A stretch of DNA of 64,000 nt from Xenophilus azovorans DSM 13620 (GTDB taxonomy: Bacteria > Pseudomonadota > Gammaproteobacteria > Burkholderiales > Burkholderiaceae_C), in NCBI RefSeq assembly GCF_000745855.1, contig NZ_JQKD01000005.1, positions 186,001 to 250,000 on the forward strand, in the 5' to 3' direction. The translations under genes were made by a program, and so were the position numbers. Under the pieces are notes generated by a model. The model saw only the letters and a program-made list of their open reading frames with translations. It ran no database searches and was not told the DNA's origin. Below are positions 7,395 through 17,130 of the stretch, piece after piece. Position 1 is the stretch's first letter, and every line of letters begins with the position of its first letter.

Positions 7395-8704
7395 GTCTAT
7401 CCTTTCAATAGAGTCACAGCCTGTGACACCATGGAACGACACGAGTTCATGCCAGAGAGAAACCGGATAGCGCCTGCCCAGCACTGCCTCGCCATATAGC
7501 GAAGCGACCGTCACTAGAACATTTCGCGAGAGTCCGGTTAACTACACAGACTTTGCGTCATAGCACGGATTCGGCCGTACAAATAAAGAGTCACAACTAA
7601 GATGTAACTACTTCTATCGTTGCCGTCTGCGCTGAGACGCTACGTCGCCGCGTGTGGCCACCCAATGAGCGCAGGGATGCTCGCGCCATCCTCTGGTGCG
7701 GTCGGGATGCTTGCCGCCCCCGAATTAGAACGATGGGCGCATCTTTGCGTGAGCCTCCGAATTGCCACAGAACTGCTGCGTCGTCGTAACAGTGCCCTGT
7801 GGCAGCGCGCTATGCGGCACGTCGCCGAGGAGTCCTGGGCGGCAGACGGTTCGCAGTTGGACAGTGCGCGGCTTCAATGTAGCTCCAGCAGTGGATTGGC
7901 GCGGTGTGAGTGCAAGGAGTCGCAAATTGCGGCGCTGCGACACCTCAGAGGGGTCTGGAGGGCCTATGCAGCAATTTAACCCGCCTGCATCGTCGCCATC
8001 CTTCGCAAATTCAGCGCCATGCACACGAGTTTCCGCTCGGCTTGTACTGGGTGTAGTCACGCACGTTGAACTGACGGACGCTCAAAACGTTCCTGATCAA
8101 ACCGTTCGGTGGTTCGGCCATTCCTGCAGTGTCTCTGGAAGCAGCAGCATCTTCTGCGGCTCGCAGGAAAGGTAGTTTGCGGCCATCGCCATCAACGGAC
8201 GACACCTTACCCACGACGGCAGCAACTTCGCGTTCGGCCGCCCAGACTCCCAGGCCAGGCTTAGCTGCAAGACCAAACGCGGCGATGTTCCTGTAGAGGC
8301 GATGGCCAACCGCCCCGAACCGGAACTTGAAGCGAAGGTACCAACGAATCGACAGCATGATGACCGCGAGACGCTCCAGGTAGCGCGGCCTCTCACAGAC
8401 GGATCTGCCGAATGCGGAAGCTTCTGTGTCATCGCAGGGGCTTCCAAGCGATGAACCGAGGTGCCTTGCTGGCTTTCCGAGGCCCTTGAGCGGGCAGCTC
8501 ACTGTTAAAGGCAGGCAAAGGCGGGGGCTGAAACGTAAATTCAATAATATTGAAAAATGATCCAGTGTTGAATTCAGTAGTCATTGCTGATAGAGTTTGC
8601 TGCCTGCCGAGACCCAAAGCTAAAGAGGTCATTTTTAGAGCACTGGAGACATATCGTGGACGCAACAGTCGCCTGGGAATCAGTTCGCTCCGACGAGTCG
8701 AAAA
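7395..8704. other. Junction region without a supported gene
   Basis: About 1.3 kb between the ICE-type LysR gene and the decayed dmpP fragment. Reading frames of 110-177 codons exist on both strands, but none has a recognisable family, convincing start or ribosome-binding site. The most protein-like piece is on the minus strand around 8280-8400 (RPRYLERLAVIMLSIRWYLR), which may be an old transposase or integrase remnant. The region contains a perfect 15-bp palindrome at 8540-8554. It probably marks the boundary where the catabolic segment was joined to the ICE core. Confidence 0.4.
8540..8554. promoter_or_regulatory. Perfect palindrome TTCAATAATATTGAA
   Basis: TTCAATA-A-TATTGAA is a perfect 15-bp inverted repeat in an AT-rich patch upstream of the meta-cleavage operon. 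A related half-site, TTCAATATTATCAAAA, lies at 17131-17146 between the VOC gene and the flavin reductase gene. The IclR-family regulator at 15938-16720 lies between them and could bind both, but this is an inference from sequence similarity alone. Confidence 0.4.
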
Positions 8705-8895
8705 GCACGGACAGTGCTGCGCCTTGTTGCAAGGGGAATGAGCACTTGCCTGTGCGGACCTCCACGCCCAAGGCCTGCATCGCCGCACTGATGCATGGGC
8801 GGCGGTTCGAGCTCGACGTCTACACGGAGAAGCTCTTCAGTTCGGCCGATGCCGCCTCCGCACCACCGCGCATCCTGATGTTCAAGCCGCTTTGA
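8705..8895 (+). pseudogene. dmpP: 3' remnant of phenol hydroxylase reductase (P5/DmpP), frameshifted
   Basis: The last 40-odd codons in one frame (8773-8892) read ACIAALMHGRRFELDVYTEK..., matching the conserved C-terminus of the DmpP-type ferredoxin reductase of multicomponent phenol hydroxylase. Immediately upstream, in a different frame (8729-8764), RGMSTCLCGPP matches the RGM-x2-YLCGPP NAD-binding motif that precedes it in intact proteins, so a frameshift separates them near 8765-8772. Nothing upstream matches the rest of the reductase or the oxygenase subunits. In dmp-type operons dmpP directly precedes dmpQ, as here. This is therefore a truncated, decayed gene left by a deletion. Confidence 0.75.
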
Positions 8896-8911
8896 TGGGA
8901 GGGCTGCATCC

Positions 8912-9256
8912 ATGAGCTTCTCGGTTGCCATTCGCAATACCAGCGAGCGCTATGTCTGCCGCCCTGACCAGACTCTGCTCGGCGGCATGGAGCAACTCGG
9001 CCGCAAGGGCATCCCGGTCGGCTGCCGCGGTGGTGGCTGCGGCGTGTGCAAGGTGCGCATCGAGTCCGGTGCAGTACGCAGCGAACGTATGAGCCGCTGC
9101 CACGTCAGCGCCGAGGAGGAGGCACAAGGATTCGTGCTCGCCTGCCGCGCCTATCCCCAGAGCGATCTCGCGCTGCGCGCTGTCGAGAGACTGGCGCGCT
9201 GCATCGAGCGCCATGCCGCTCGCCCGGCTCCCACCGCTTCCCGCTCCCTCACCTGA
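8912..9256 (+). CDS. dmpQ: XylT/DmpQ-type [2Fe-2S] ferredoxin
   Basis: This 114-aa plant-type ferredoxin has the cluster motif C-R-x4-C-x2-C at residues 40-48 (CRGGGCGVC) and the fourth cysteine in the LACRAYPQ segment. XylT and DmpQ do not take part in hydroxylation; they re-reduce the active-site iron of catechol 2,3-dioxygenase after oxidative inactivation, especially by 4-methylcatechol. It lies 28 bp upstream of the dioxygenase gene, as in dmp and xyl operons. The C-terminal 20 residues are Ala/Arg-rich and longer than usual. The gene appears intact although the preceding dmpP is broken. Confidence 0.88.
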   Translation: MSFSVAIRNTSERYVCRPDQTLLGGMEQLGRKGIPVGCRGGGCGVCKVRIESGAVRSERMSRCHVSAEEEAQGFVLACRAYPQSDLALRAVERLARCIERHAARPAPTASRSLT

Positions 9257-9283
9257 ATTCTTCCAGCCACAAAGGAAACTCTC

Positions 9284-10216
9284 ATGGCAATCACCGGCAT
9301 CATCCGCCCAGGACACGTTCAGCTTCGCGTGCTCGACATAGAGGCCGCCGTCCGGCACTACCGCGACGTCATAGGCCTGATCGAGACCGCTCGCGATCCC
9401 CAGGGCCGCATCTATCTCAAGGCTTGGGACGAGCACGACCACCACAGCGTGGTGCTGCGTGAGGCCGACACGGCCGGCATGGATTTCATGGGCTTTCGCG
9501 TCGATTCGCCAGCCACGCTGGCAAAGCTCGCGGCCGACGTCAAGGCCAGCGGCCTGGCCACGGACATGCAATGGATCGAGGCCGGCGAACACCTGCGCAC
9601 CGGCCAGCGCTTCCGCTTCACCGTGCCCACCGGTCACGCGATCGAACTCTTCGCCGAAAAGGAAAAAGTCGGCAACGGCATGCCCTACGAGAACCCCGAG
9701 GTCTATCCCGACGATCTCAAGGGCATGGCACCCTCGCGCTTCGACCACTGCCTGCTGTACGGCGACGACCTCGATGGCACGATGAAGCTATTCATCGACG
9801 TGCTGGGCTTCCAGCTCGCCGAGAGCGTGGTGGCCGGCCCCGAGCGCATGCATATCGCGGCCTTCCTGAGTTGCTCGACCAAGCCACACGACATCGCCTT
9901 CATCCGCCATCCGGAGAAGAACAAGTTCCACCACGCCTCCTTCCTGCTGGACAACTGGGGCGAGGTGCTGAAGGCGGCGGACATCATCACCAAGAGGCGC
10001 GTATCGCTCGACATCGGCCCTACGCGCCACGGCATCACGCGCGGCGAGACCATCTATTTCTTCGATCCGAGCGGCAACCGCAACGAGGTGTTCTCGGGCG
10101 GCTACATCTACTACCCGGACAAGCCGCCGCTGGTGTGGACCGACGACGAACTCGGACGCGCGATCTTCTATCACGACCGCAAACTCAACGAAAACTTCCT
10201 GAGTGTTCTGACCTGA
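9284..10216 (+). CDS. dmpB: Catechol 2,3-dioxygenase
   Basis: This 310-aa type I extradiol dioxygenase has two VOC-fold halves. It opens catechol to 2-hydroxymuconic semialdehyde. The ferrous-iron ligands are visible as His155 ([10 protein letters not shown]), His216/217 (NKFHHASF) and Glu268 ([10 protein letters not shown]), and the length matches XylE/DmpB. A ribosome-binding site (AAAGGAAAC) precedes the ATG. The next gene starts 11 bp after the stop. With the phenol hydroxylase gone, the catechol must come from another enzyme in the cell. Confidence 0.95.
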   Translation: MAITGIIRPGHVQLRVLDIEAAVRHYRDVIGLIETARDPQGRIYLKAWDEHDHHSVVLREADTAGMDFMGFRVDSPATLAKLAADVKASGLATDMQWIEAGEHLRTGQRFRFTVPTGHAIELFAEKEKVGNGMPYENPEVYPDDLKGMAPSRFDHCLLYGDDLDGTMKLFIDVLGFQLAESVVAGPERMHIAAFLSCSTKPHDIAFIRHPEKNKFHHASFLLDNWGEVLKAADIITKRRVSLDIGPTRHGITRGETIYFFDPSGNRNEVFSGGYIYYPDKPPLVWTDDELGRAIFYHDRKLNENFLSVLT

Positions 10217-10226
10217 GGAGCGGACG

Positions 10227-11681
10227 ATGAAGCAATTCATGAACTTCATCGGTGGCGAATTCGTCGCCACGGGGAAGACTTTCGAGAACCGGGCGCCGGT
10301 CGACAACGGGCTGATCGGTCTGGTACACGAGGCAGGCGCAGCCGAGGTGGATGCGGCAGTGAAGGCGGCGCGCGCCGCCCTCACCGGCGAATGGGGTCGC
10401 ATGAGTGTGGCGAAGCGCGTCGAGCTGCTGCATGCGGTGGCCGACGAGATCAACCGGCGCTTCGACGATTTTCTGGCGGCGGAGATGGCCGACACCGGCA
10501 AGCCGCACGCGCTTGCCTCGCACGTCGACATCCCGCGCGGCGCTGCAAACTTCAAGGTGTTTGCCGACATCGTGAAGAACGTGCCCGCCGAGAGCTTCGA
10601 GATGGCCACGCCCGACGGCGGACAGGCCATCAACTATGCGGTGCGCTCGCCGCTGGGTGTGATCGGCGTCGTATGCCCCTGGAACCTGCCGCTGCTGCTG
10701 ATGACCTGGAAGGTCGGCCCCGCGCTGGCCTGTGGCAACACCGTGGTCGTGAAACCGTCGGAGGAAACCCCGGCCACCGCCACGTTGCTTGGCGAAGTGA
10801 TGAACGCGGTGGGCATTCCGCCCGGTGTTTACAACGTGGTGCACGGCTTCGGCCCCGACTCGGCCGGCGAGTTCCTGACCAGGCACCCCGGCGTGAACGG
10901 CATCACCTTCACGGGCGAGACGCGCACCGGCGAGGCCATCATGGCGGCCGCCGCCAAGGGCGTGCGGCCGGTGTCCTTCGAGCTCGGTGGAAAGAACGCT
11001 GGCATCGTGTTCGCCGACGCGGATTTCGACAAGGCGGTGGCCGGCATCACGCGCTCGGCGTTCGAGAACTGCGGGCAGGTGTGCCTGGGCACCGAGCGCG
11101 TCTACGTGCAGCGGCCGATCTTCGACAGGTTCGTCGCGGCGCTGAAGGTCAGGGCCGAGGCGCTGAAGCCGGGGCCGCCGCAGGAGCCCGGTGTCGGCAT
11201 CGGCCCGCTGATCTCGCGCGAGCACCAGCAGAAAGTGCTGTCCTACTACCAGAAGGCGAAGGACGAGGGCGCCACCGTCGTTACCGGCGGCGGCGTGCCG
11301 TCCATGAAGGGCGCGCTGGCTGAAGGCCATTGGGTGCAGCCCACCATCTGGACCGGCCTGCCAGAGACGGCGGCGGTGATCCGCGAGGAGATCTTCGGCC
11401 CGTGCTGCCACATCGCGCCCTTCGACACCGAGGAAGAAGCGATCGTGCTGGCCAACGCCACCGACTACGGCCTGGCCACTACCGTGTGGACCGAGAACCT
11501 GGGCACGGCGCACCGCGTGGCCAAGCGGGTCGAGGTGGGCATCTGCTGGGTCAACAGCTGGTTCCTGCGCGACCTGCGCACCGCGTTCGGCGGCGCCAAG
11601 ACTTCGGGTATCGGCCGCGAGGGTGGCGTGCACTCGCTGGAGTTCTACACCGAGCTGCGCAACGTGTGCATCAAGCTGTGA
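10227..11681 (+). CDS. dmpC: 2-Hydroxymuconic semialdehyde dehydrogenase
   Basis: This 484-aa NAD-dependent aldehyde dehydrogenase oxidises 2-hydroxymuconic semialdehyde to 2-hydroxymuconate (the enol form of 4-oxalocrotonate), the first step of the oxalocrotonate branch. Visible signatures are PWNLPLLLMTWK, the catalytic Glu segment FELGGKNAGIVFADAD, and the nucleophile in ENCGQVCLGTER. The C-terminus (GVHSLEFYTELRNVCIKL) is that of the DmpC/XylG group. In dmp operons dmpD (ring-fission hydrolase) follows; here the next gene is dmpE, 49 bp away, and the gap contains no remnant of dmpD. Confidence 0.95.
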   Translation: MKQFMNFIGGEFVATGKTFENRAPVDNGLIGLVHEAGAAEVDAAVKAARAALTGEWGRMSVAKRVELLHAVADEINRRFDDFLAAEMADTGKPHALASHVDIPRGAANFKVFADIVKNVPAESFEMATPDGGQAINYAVRSPLGVIGVVCPWNLPLLLMTWKVGPALACGNTVVVKPSEETPATATLLGEVMNAVGIPPGVYNVVHGFGPDSAGEFLTRHPGVNGITFTGETRTGEAIMAAAAKGVRPVSFELGGKNAGIVFADADFDKAVAGITRSAFENCGQVCLGTERVYVQRPIFDRFVAALKVRAEALKPGPPQEPGVGIGPLISREHQQKVLSYYQKAKDEGATVVTGGGVPSMKGALAEGHWVQPTIWTGLPETAAVIREEIFGPCCHIAPFDTEEEAIVLANATDYGLATTVWTENLGTAHRVAKRVEVGICWVNSWFLRDLRTAFGGAKTSGIGREGGVHSLEFYTELRNVCIKL

Positions 11682-11730
11682 AGGCTCAGGCCGATCGATT
11701 TCATTCACTGATCCACCGCAAAGACTAACT

Positions 11731-12513
11731 ATGGACCCTACGCTTATCCAGAAGCTCGGCGACGAGCTCTACGACGCGCTGCGCGCGCGCAGCGCCGTCG
11801 ACCCGCTCACCAGCCGCCACGAGGGCATCACCATCGCCGATGCCTACGGCGTGCAGCAGCGCATGATCGCCCGCCGCCTTGATGCCGGGGAGCGCATCGT
11901 CGGCAAGAAGATCGGTGTGACGTCGCGCGCGGTGATGAACATGCTCGGCGTCTTCCAACCTGACTTCGGCTACCTGCTCGACCGCATGATCGCCGGCGAG
12001 GGCGAGTCCATCGACAGCGGCACGCTGATCCAGCCCAAGGCCGAGGGCGAGATCGCCTTCATCCTCAAGCGCGATCTGATGGGGCCGGGTATCGGCAATG
12101 CCGATGTGTTGGCGGCCACCGAGTGCGTGATGCCCTGCTTCGAGATCGTCGACTCGCGCATTCGCGACTGGAAGATCAAGATCGCCGACACCGTCGCCGA
12201 CAATGCCTCGTGTGGTGTCTTCGTGCTGGGCGACAGCGCGGTCGACCCGCGCCGCATCGATCTTTCCACCTGCGGCATGGTGCTCGAGAAGAACGGGGAA
12301 GTCATCGCCACCGGCGCCGGTGCGGCAGCGCTCGGCTCACCGGTCAACGCGGTTGCCTGGCTGGCGAATACGCTCGGCGCGCTTGGCATCGGGCTGAAGG
12401 CGGGCGAGGTGATCCTGTCGGGCGCGCTCGCCGCCATGTTCCCGGCCAAGGCCGGCGACAGCTTCCGCGTGTCCATTGGTGGCCTCGGCGGCTGCTCGGT
12501 GCGCTTCCATTGA
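11731..12513 (+). CDS. dmpE: 2-Oxopent-4-enoate hydratase
   Basis: This 260-aa member of the hydratase/decarboxylase family adds water to 2-hydroxypenta-2,4-dienoate to give 4-hydroxy-2-oxovalerate. Metal-binding acidic residues lie in [15 protein letters not shown] and [17 protein letters not shown]. It is paralogous to DmpH (14564-15352), with which it forms a complex in characterised systems. Assignment as hydratase rather than decarboxylase rests on operon position and closer resemblance to DmpE (start [17 protein letters not shown]). Confidence 0.92.
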   Translation: MDPTLIQKLGDELYDALRARSAVDPLTSRHEGITIADAYGVQQRMIARRLDAGERIVGKKIGVTSRAVMNMLGVFQPDFGYLLDRMIAGEGESIDSGTLIQPKAEGEIAFILKRDLMGPGIGNADVLAATECVMPCFEIVDSRIRDWKIKIADTVADNASCGVFVLGDSAVDPRRIDLSTCGMVLEKNGEVIATGAGAAALGSPVNAVAWLANTLGALGIGLKAGEVILSGALAAMFPAKAGDSFRVSIGGLGGCSVRFH

Positions 12514-12527
12514 AGGAGAACGACCCC

Positions 12528-13451
12528 ATGACGAAGAAGATCCGATGTGCACTGATCGGGCCGGGCAATATCGGTACCGACTTGCTGGCGAAGCTGCAGC
12601 GCAGCCCGTTGCTCGAGCCGGTTTGGATGGTGGGCATCGACCCGGCGTCTGACGGCCTGAAGCGCGCCCGCGAGATGGGCTTGAAGACCACGGCCGAGGG
12701 CGTGGACGGCCTGCTGCCGCATGTGGAGGCCGACGGCGTGCAGATCGCCTTCGATGCGACCAGCGCCTACGTGCATGCCGAGAACAGCACCAAGCTCAAC
12801 GCGCTCGGCGTGCTGATGATCGACCTCACGCCGGCAGCCATCGGCCCGTTCTGCGTGCCGCCGGTCAACCTGAAGACGCTGCTGGCGCAGCCGGGCGAGC
12901 GGCCCGCGAACGTCAACATGGTCACCTGCGGCGGGCAGGCCACCATCCCGATGGTGGCGGCGGTGTCGCGCGTGCAGCCCGTGACCTACGGCGAGATCGT
13001 CGCAACGGTGTCGAGCCGCTCCGTCGGCCCGGGAACGCGCAGGAACATCGACGAGTTCACCCGCACCACGGCCGGTGCGGTGGAGAAGGTAGGCGGCGCC
13101 AGGAGGGGCAAGGCCATCATCATCATCAACCCGGCCGAGCCGCCGTTGATCATGCGCGATACGGTGCACTGCCTGACCGAGGAAGTGCCCGACGAGGCGC
13201 GCATCACGGCCTCGGTGATCGAGATGGTGGCCGAGGTCCGCAGGTACGTGCCGGGCTACAGGCTGGTGAACGGGCCGGTGTTCGATGGTCGGCGTGTGTC
13301 GATCTACCTCGAGGTCGAAGGCCTGGGCGACTACCTGCCCAAGTACGCCGGCAACCTCGACATCATGACTGCCGCCGCGGCGCGCACGGCGGAGATGTTC
13401 GCCGAGTCGATGCTGGCCGGCGCCCCGCAACCCGAACACGCCGAGGCCTAG
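12528..13451 (+). CDS. dmpF: Acetaldehyde dehydrogenase (acylating)
   Basis: This 307-aa enzyme converts acetaldehyde, NAD and CoA to acetyl-CoA and is channelled to the aldolase DmpG. It has the N-terminal Rossmann motif [13 protein letters not shown] and the catalytic cysteine in [13 protein letters not shown]. Length and sequence match DmpF/BphJ. It starts 14 bp after dmpE with a clear AAGGAGAA site and ends 12 bp before the dmpG start. Confidence 0.95.
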   Translation: MTKKIRCALIGPGNIGTDLLAKLQRSPLLEPVWMVGIDPASDGLKRAREMGLKTTAEGVDGLLPHVEADGVQIAFDATSAYVHAENSTKLNALGVLMIDLTPAAIGPFCVPPVNLKTLLAQPGERPANVNMVTCGGQATIPMVAAVSRVQPVTYGEIVATVSSRSVGPGTRRNIDEFTRTTAGAVEKVGGARRGKAIIIINPAEPPLIMRDTVHCLTEEVPDEARITASVIEMVAEVRRYVPGYRLVNGPVFDGRRVSIYLEVEGLGDYLPKYAGNLDIMTAAAARTAEMFAESMLAGAPQPEHAEA

Positions 13452-13463
13452 GAGCACCATCCC

Positions 13464-14567
13464 GTGACCACAACCACCACGAACCTACAAGGCCGCCGCG
13501 TCACAGTGCACGATATGACGCTGCGCGACGGCATGCACCCCAAGCGCCATCGGATGACGCTGGAGCAAATGAAGCACATCGCCACCGGGCTCGACGAGGC
13601 GGGCGTGCCGCTGATCGAGGTCACGCACGGGGATGGCCTGGGCGGCAGTTCGGTGAACTACGGCTTTCCGGCTCATTCCGACGAGGAGTACCTGGGTGCG
13701 GTGATCCCGCTGATGAAGAAGGCCAAGGTCTCGGCGCTGCTGATCCCCGGCATCGGCACCGTCGATCACCTGCGCATGGCCCACGGCCTGGGCGTGCACA
13801 CGGTGCGCGTGGCTACGCATTGCACCGAGGCCGACGTATCGGAGCAGCACATCGCGATGGCGCGCAGGCTTGGCATGGACACGGTGGGCTTCCTGATGAT
13901 GGCCCACATGGCCTCGCCTGAGATGCTGGTAAGCCAAGCCCTGCTGATGGAAGGATACGGCGCCAACTGCATCTACGTGACCGACTCGGCGGGCTACATG
14001 TTGCCAGACGACGTGAAGGCGCGGCTGCGCGCCGTGCGTGCGGCGCTGAGGCCCGAGATCGAGTTGGGCTTCCACGGCCACCACAACCTTGCGATGGGTG
14101 TCGCGAACTCAATCGCGGCGGTGGAGGCGGGTGCAAACCGCATCGACGCGGCTGCCGCAGGGTTGGGCGCTGGCGCCGGCAACACGCCGATGGAGGTGCT
14201 CGTCGCGGTATGCGACCGCATGGGCATCGAAACCGGCGTGGACGTGTTCGGCATCCAGGACGTGGCCGAGGATCGCGTCGTGCCGATCATGGATCACATG
14301 ATCCGCATCGACCGCGACTCGCTCACCCTCGGCTACGCGGGTGTGTATTCGAGCTTCCTGCTGTTCGCCAAGCGGGCCGAGAAGAAGTACGGCGTGCCGG
14401 CGCGCGAGATCCTGGTCGAACTGGGGCGGCGCGGCATGGTCGGCGGGCAGGAGGACATGATCGAGGACACGGCGATCACACTGGCGCGCGAGAAAGAGGC
14501 CGAGCAGAATGCGCAGCCCGCGCAGGCCTCGACGGCTATGAATGCGGCGCAGGAGGTGACGGCATGA
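13464..14567 (+). CDS. dmpG: 4-Hydroxy-2-oxovalerate aldolase
   Basis: This 367-aa HMGL-like TIM-barrel aldolase splits 4-hydroxy-2-oxovalerate into pyruvate and acetaldehyde and passes the aldehyde to DmpF. The start is GTG at 13464. Family motifs are [14 protein letters not shown] (metal Asp and catalytic Arg) and [15 protein letters not shown] (metal His pair). Compared with DmpG, the C-terminus carries an extra Ala/Gln-rich tail after EKEAEQNAQ. Its stop overlaps the dmpH start (ATGA), implying translational coupling. Confidence 0.95.
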   Translation: MTTTTTNLQGRRVTVHDMTLRDGMHPKRHRMTLEQMKHIATGLDEAGVPLIEVTHGDGLGGSSVNYGFPAHSDEEYLGAVIPLMKKAKVSALLIPGIGTVDHLRMAHGLGVHTVRVATHCTEADVSEQHIAMARRLGMDTVGFLMMAHMASPEMLVSQALLMEGYGANCIYVTDSAGYMLPDDVKARLRAVRAALRPEIELGFHGHHNLAMGVANSIAAVEAGANRIDAAAAGLGAGAGNTPMEVLVAVCDRMGIETGVDVFGIQDVAEDRVVPIMDHMIRIDRDSLTLGYAGVYSSFLLFAKRAEKKYGVPAREILVELGRRGMVGGQEDMIEDTAITLAREKEAEQNAQPAQASTAMNAAQEVTA

Positions 14568-15352
14568 AGCTCGACGCAAAGATCATCGCCGCACTCGCCG
14601 AGCTTCTTGAAACCTGCGAGTTGGAGGCACGCGACACGCCCAAGATCACCGACGAATATCCGCAGATGGACTGGGACGACGCCTATGCCATCCAGAACGA
14701 GATCCGTCGCCGCAAACTCGCGCGCGGGCAGCGCATCATCGGCCTGAAGGCGGGCTTGACCTCGCATGCCAAGATGAAGCAGATGGGTGTGACCACGCCC
14801 GTGTTCGGCTTCATGGCCGACAATTACGCGGTGCCCGAGGGAGGCGAGTGCAAGGTGAGCGAACTGATCCATCCGAAGGTGGAGCCCGAGATCGCATTCG
14901 TCACGAAACGTGCGCTCAAGGGGCCGGGCTGCCACATCGGCGCAGTCCTGGCGGCCACCGACTTCGTGCTGCCAGGCATCGAGGTGATCGATAGCCGCTA
15001 TCGCGATTTCAAGTTCGACCTCAAGAGCGTGGTGGCCGACAACACCTCGGCCTCGCGCTTCGTGGTTGGCGGCCGCGCTGTGCCGGTCAGCGAGGTCGAC
15101 TTGCGCACGACAGGCATCGTGCTCGAGAAGAACGGCGAGCCGGTGGCTTTTGGCGCAGGCGCGGCTGTGCTGGGCCATCCGGCTGCAGCCATCGCGATGC
15201 TGGCCAACCACCTGGGCGTGCGCGGCGAGGAGATTCCGGCCGGCACGCTGATTCTGTCGGGCGGCATCACCGAGGCGGTGGCCGTGAAGGCAGGGGACGC
15301 GGTTACGCTGAAGGTACAGGGTATGGGCAGCGTCGGACTGCGTTTCATCTGA
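14564..15352 (+). CDS. dmpH: 4-Oxalocrotonate decarboxylase
   Basis: This 262-aa paralogue of DmpE decarboxylates 2-oxo-3-hexenedioate to 2-hydroxypenta-2,4-dienoate, the substrate of DmpE. Conserved elements are [32 protein letters not shown] (metal-binding Glu pair) and [16 protein letters not shown]. The ATG overlaps the dmpG stop. It lies between dmpG and dmpI, exactly as in the dmp operon, which supports decarboxylase over hydratase. Confidence 0.93.
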   Translation: MKLDAKIIAALAELLETCELEARDTPKITDEYPQMDWDDAYAIQNEIRRRKLARGQRIIGLKAGLTSHAKMKQMGVTTPVFGFMADNYAVPEGGECKVSELIHPKVEPEIAFVTKRALKGPGCHIGAVLAATDFVLPGIEVIDSRYRDFKFDLKSVVADNTSASRFVVGGRAVPVSEVDLRTTGIVLEKNGEPVAFGAGAAVLGHPAAAIAMLANHLGVRGEEIPAGTLILSGGITEAVAVKAGDAVTLKVQGMGSVGLRFI

Positions 15353-15371
15353 TCGATAGGAGCACATCACC

Positions 15372-15563
15372 ATGCCGTTTGCACAGATCTACCTGATCGA
15401 GGGCCGCACCGAGGAGCAGAAGCGCGCGCTGATCGAGAAGGTCACCCAGGCGATCGTCGAGGCCGTTAACGCGCCGAAGGAGAACGTGCGGGTGTGGCTG
15501 CACGACGTACCGAAGGAGAACTGGGGGATTGCGGATGTCTCGGCGAAAAGCCTAGGTCGATAG
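15372..15563 (+). CDS. dmpI: 4-Oxalocrotonate tautomerase
   Basis: This is a 63-aa tautomerase subunit; the enzyme is a hexamer in characterised members. After removal of Met the catalytic Pro1 is exposed (PFAQIYLIEGR), with Arg11 and Arg39 conserved. The hydrophobic position 50, usually Phe, is Trp here. It converts 2-hydroxymuconate to 2-oxo-3-hexenedioate and completes the oxalocrotonate branch. It is the last gene of the meta-cleavage operon. Confidence 0.93.
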   Translation: MPFAQIYLIEGRTEEQKRALIEKVTQAIVEAVNAPKENVRVWLHDVPKENWGIADVSAKSLGR

Positions 15564-15937
15564 ATCGCCGTCGCGTGTAACGCCGAGGCGTTTCAGCGCG
15601 CCCACGATTGCGTTTGATTCCGTGCTCGCGCGGCGCTCCTGCTTGGCTTGGCATGAGTCCACGCCGGATCGAGCGACTTGGAGACCGCTCCGTAGATGAG
15701 CGCCCTTCTGGCTTGGTCTCACGCAAACGCGGACTTTCCAGCAACAACCTGCTGGCGCCACACGCAGTCGGGGGGCATTGTGCTGATCCCATCTTTGGTG
15801 CGTCAGTGCCCCCCAACGGCACGGGACATCCAACTCCGTTGGTGACCTGCTTGGTCGACCGGGGCGGGACGTCAACGGTCTGATCAAACCAGCAACCGTC
15901 CTCCCCACCAGCGAACGAGCCGTACACTGCTCAGACT
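15564..15937. other. Non-coding gap after the meta operon
   Basis: About 370 bp between dmpI and the IclR gene. Short frames on both strands show no recognisable family. The patch of different texture around 15700-15870 may be an insertion-element scar, but no inverted ends or target duplication could be found by eye. The IclR promoter should lie in the last 60 bp. Confidence 0.35.
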
Positions 15938-16720
15938 ATGAGTGTCAGCAACAAAAGCCGCGGGATTCAATCTATCGAGATCGGCTACCGAATACTGGTG
16001 GCCCTGCAGGCCGGGCAGCCGGCGTCGCTAAAGGCCATTGCCGAACGTACGGAGATGACCTCAAGCGCAGTTCACAACTACCTGGCCAGCTTCATGAGAA
16101 TCGGCATGGTGGAAGCAGTCGGCCGGGGACAGTATCAGCTTGGCCCCAGTACGGCGTCGCTTGGGCTTTCAGCCCTTCGACATACCAACTCGTTTGAGGT
16201 CGTCCGGGCGGAGGCGGTGGTTCTCTCCGAGCGCACCGAACTCGGCGTCGCAATCCTTACGTGGACCCATGGGGGGACGTCCATTGTGTACTTCAAGGAG
16301 GGCAAGCGCCGCGGCCCGTTCGACCTGCGCAACGGCCCGGTTTCGATCCTCCACACGGGTGGCGGAAATGTATTCGTGGGCTACCTTGAGGCCGCAGCGA
16401 CCTTGCCCGCATTCATCGAGGAAGCCGCCGTGGAGGGTTTGTCCGCGCGGAAGGCGCGAGAGTTGCACTCGCGCATCGCATCATCCGTGCGCGCAGCCGG
16501 GTACGCGGTGACGGAGTTAAGTGAACTGCCTGGCTACAAATCGGTGTCGGCGCCCGTATGGTCGTCGGAGGACCAAGTCATCTACGCACTCACCATCACA
16601 GGCCCAACGGGTGCCATTGACGCTTCCGCGAAGAGCAAGCAGATCGCCGAACTGGTTGCGACCGCGAGAAAGGTCTCCCGGCAGCTGGGAGCTCCACCTG
16701 GCCGGTGGGACTGCAGGTGA
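15938..16720 (+). CDS. IclR-family transcriptional regulator
   Basis: This 260-aa IclR-type regulator has an N-terminal winged helix (residues about 8-70, SIEIGYRILVALQAGQPASL, then AERTEMTSSAVHNYLASF) and a C-terminal GAF-like effector domain beginning near TELGVAILTWTHGG. IclR proteins commonly control aromatic catabolic operons as activators or repressors binding a pathway acid. It is convergent with the VOC gene and 516 bp from the flavin reductase gene, whose own C-terminal domain is of the same IclR effector type. That suggests both proteins sense the same ligand. Whether the target is the meta operon or the monooxygenase cluster cannot be decided here. Confidence 0.88.
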   Translation: MSVSNKSRGIQSIEIGYRILVALQAGQPASLKAIAERTEMTSSAVHNYLASFMRIGMVEAVGRGQYQLGPSTASLGLSALRHTNSFEVVRAEAVVLSERTELGVAILTWTHGGTSIVYFKEGKRRGPFDLRNGPVSILHTGGGNVFVGYLEAAATLPAFIEEAAVEGLSARKARELHSRIASSVRAAGYAVTELSELPGYKSVSAPVWSSEDQVIYALTITGPTGAIDASAKSKQIAELVATARKVSRQLGAPPGRWDCR

Positions 16721-16751
16721 CGCGCAGCGCCTGCCTTTGTCTGCCTGTTCC

Positions 16752-17111
16752 TCACTTCGCCGCGAGCTCCAACGCTTGGAAGACCGTCCCGGCGGGGTCC
16801 AGGAGCGTCGCGACGCGTCCATGCGTGCCCATGTCGCGCACATCGAGAACCGTGCCTCCAGCGTGAGCAACCTTTTCTAGCAGGACGTCGAGTTCCGTCA
16901 CTTGGAAGACGCTCACTGCCCCGGAGCGCATACCCGCAGGGGCCTCTTCCGGTGAACCAAGCGCAAACCGGCCGTCCCCCAACTGAAATTCAGCCCAGCG
17001 ACTGCCGTCGCGAAATTTCAGCTTGAGTCCCATGGCTTCCGTGTAGAAGCTGATCAGCGAATCCAAGTCCTCCCCTATGTGAAATGCGGTGCGAAAACGT
17101 ATCGTGCTCAT
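16752..17111 (-). CDS. VOC-superfamily (glyoxalase/extradiol-like) protein
   Basis: This 119-aa single-domain vicinal-oxygen-chelate protein has two beta-alpha-beta3 modules. The N-terminal module reads FHIGEDLDSLISFYTEAMGL and the second contains GTHGRVATLLDPAGTVFQALE. Proteins of this size act as dimers in glyoxalase, isomerase, dioxygenase-like or binding roles. It is too small to be a classical type I catechol dioxygenase. It diverges from the flavin reductase gene across 125 bp that carry the possible operator at 17131, so it may be co-regulated with that cluster. Function unknown. Confidence 0.78.
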   Translation of the reverse strand: MSTIRFRTAFHIGEDLDSLISFYTEAMGLKLKFRDGSRWAEFQLGDGRFALGSPEEAPAGMRSGAVSVFQVTELDVLLEKVAHAGGTVLDVRDMGTHGRVATLLDPAGTVFQALELAAK

Positions 17112-17130
17112 GCAAGTCTCCTTTCGTTAA

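Noticed and set aside
7620-8544. Several 110-180-codon frames on both strands
   Set aside because: No recognisable family and no ribosome-binding sites; treated as junction DNA, possibly gene debris.
10185-11708. Minus-strand frame of about 507 codons opposite dmpC
   Set aside because: No family or start signal; dmpC on the other strand is unambiguous.
16752-17111. VOC protein as a second extradiol dioxygenase
   Set aside because: It is a single short domain of 119 residues, too small for a type I catechol dioxygenase; only superfamily membership is supported.
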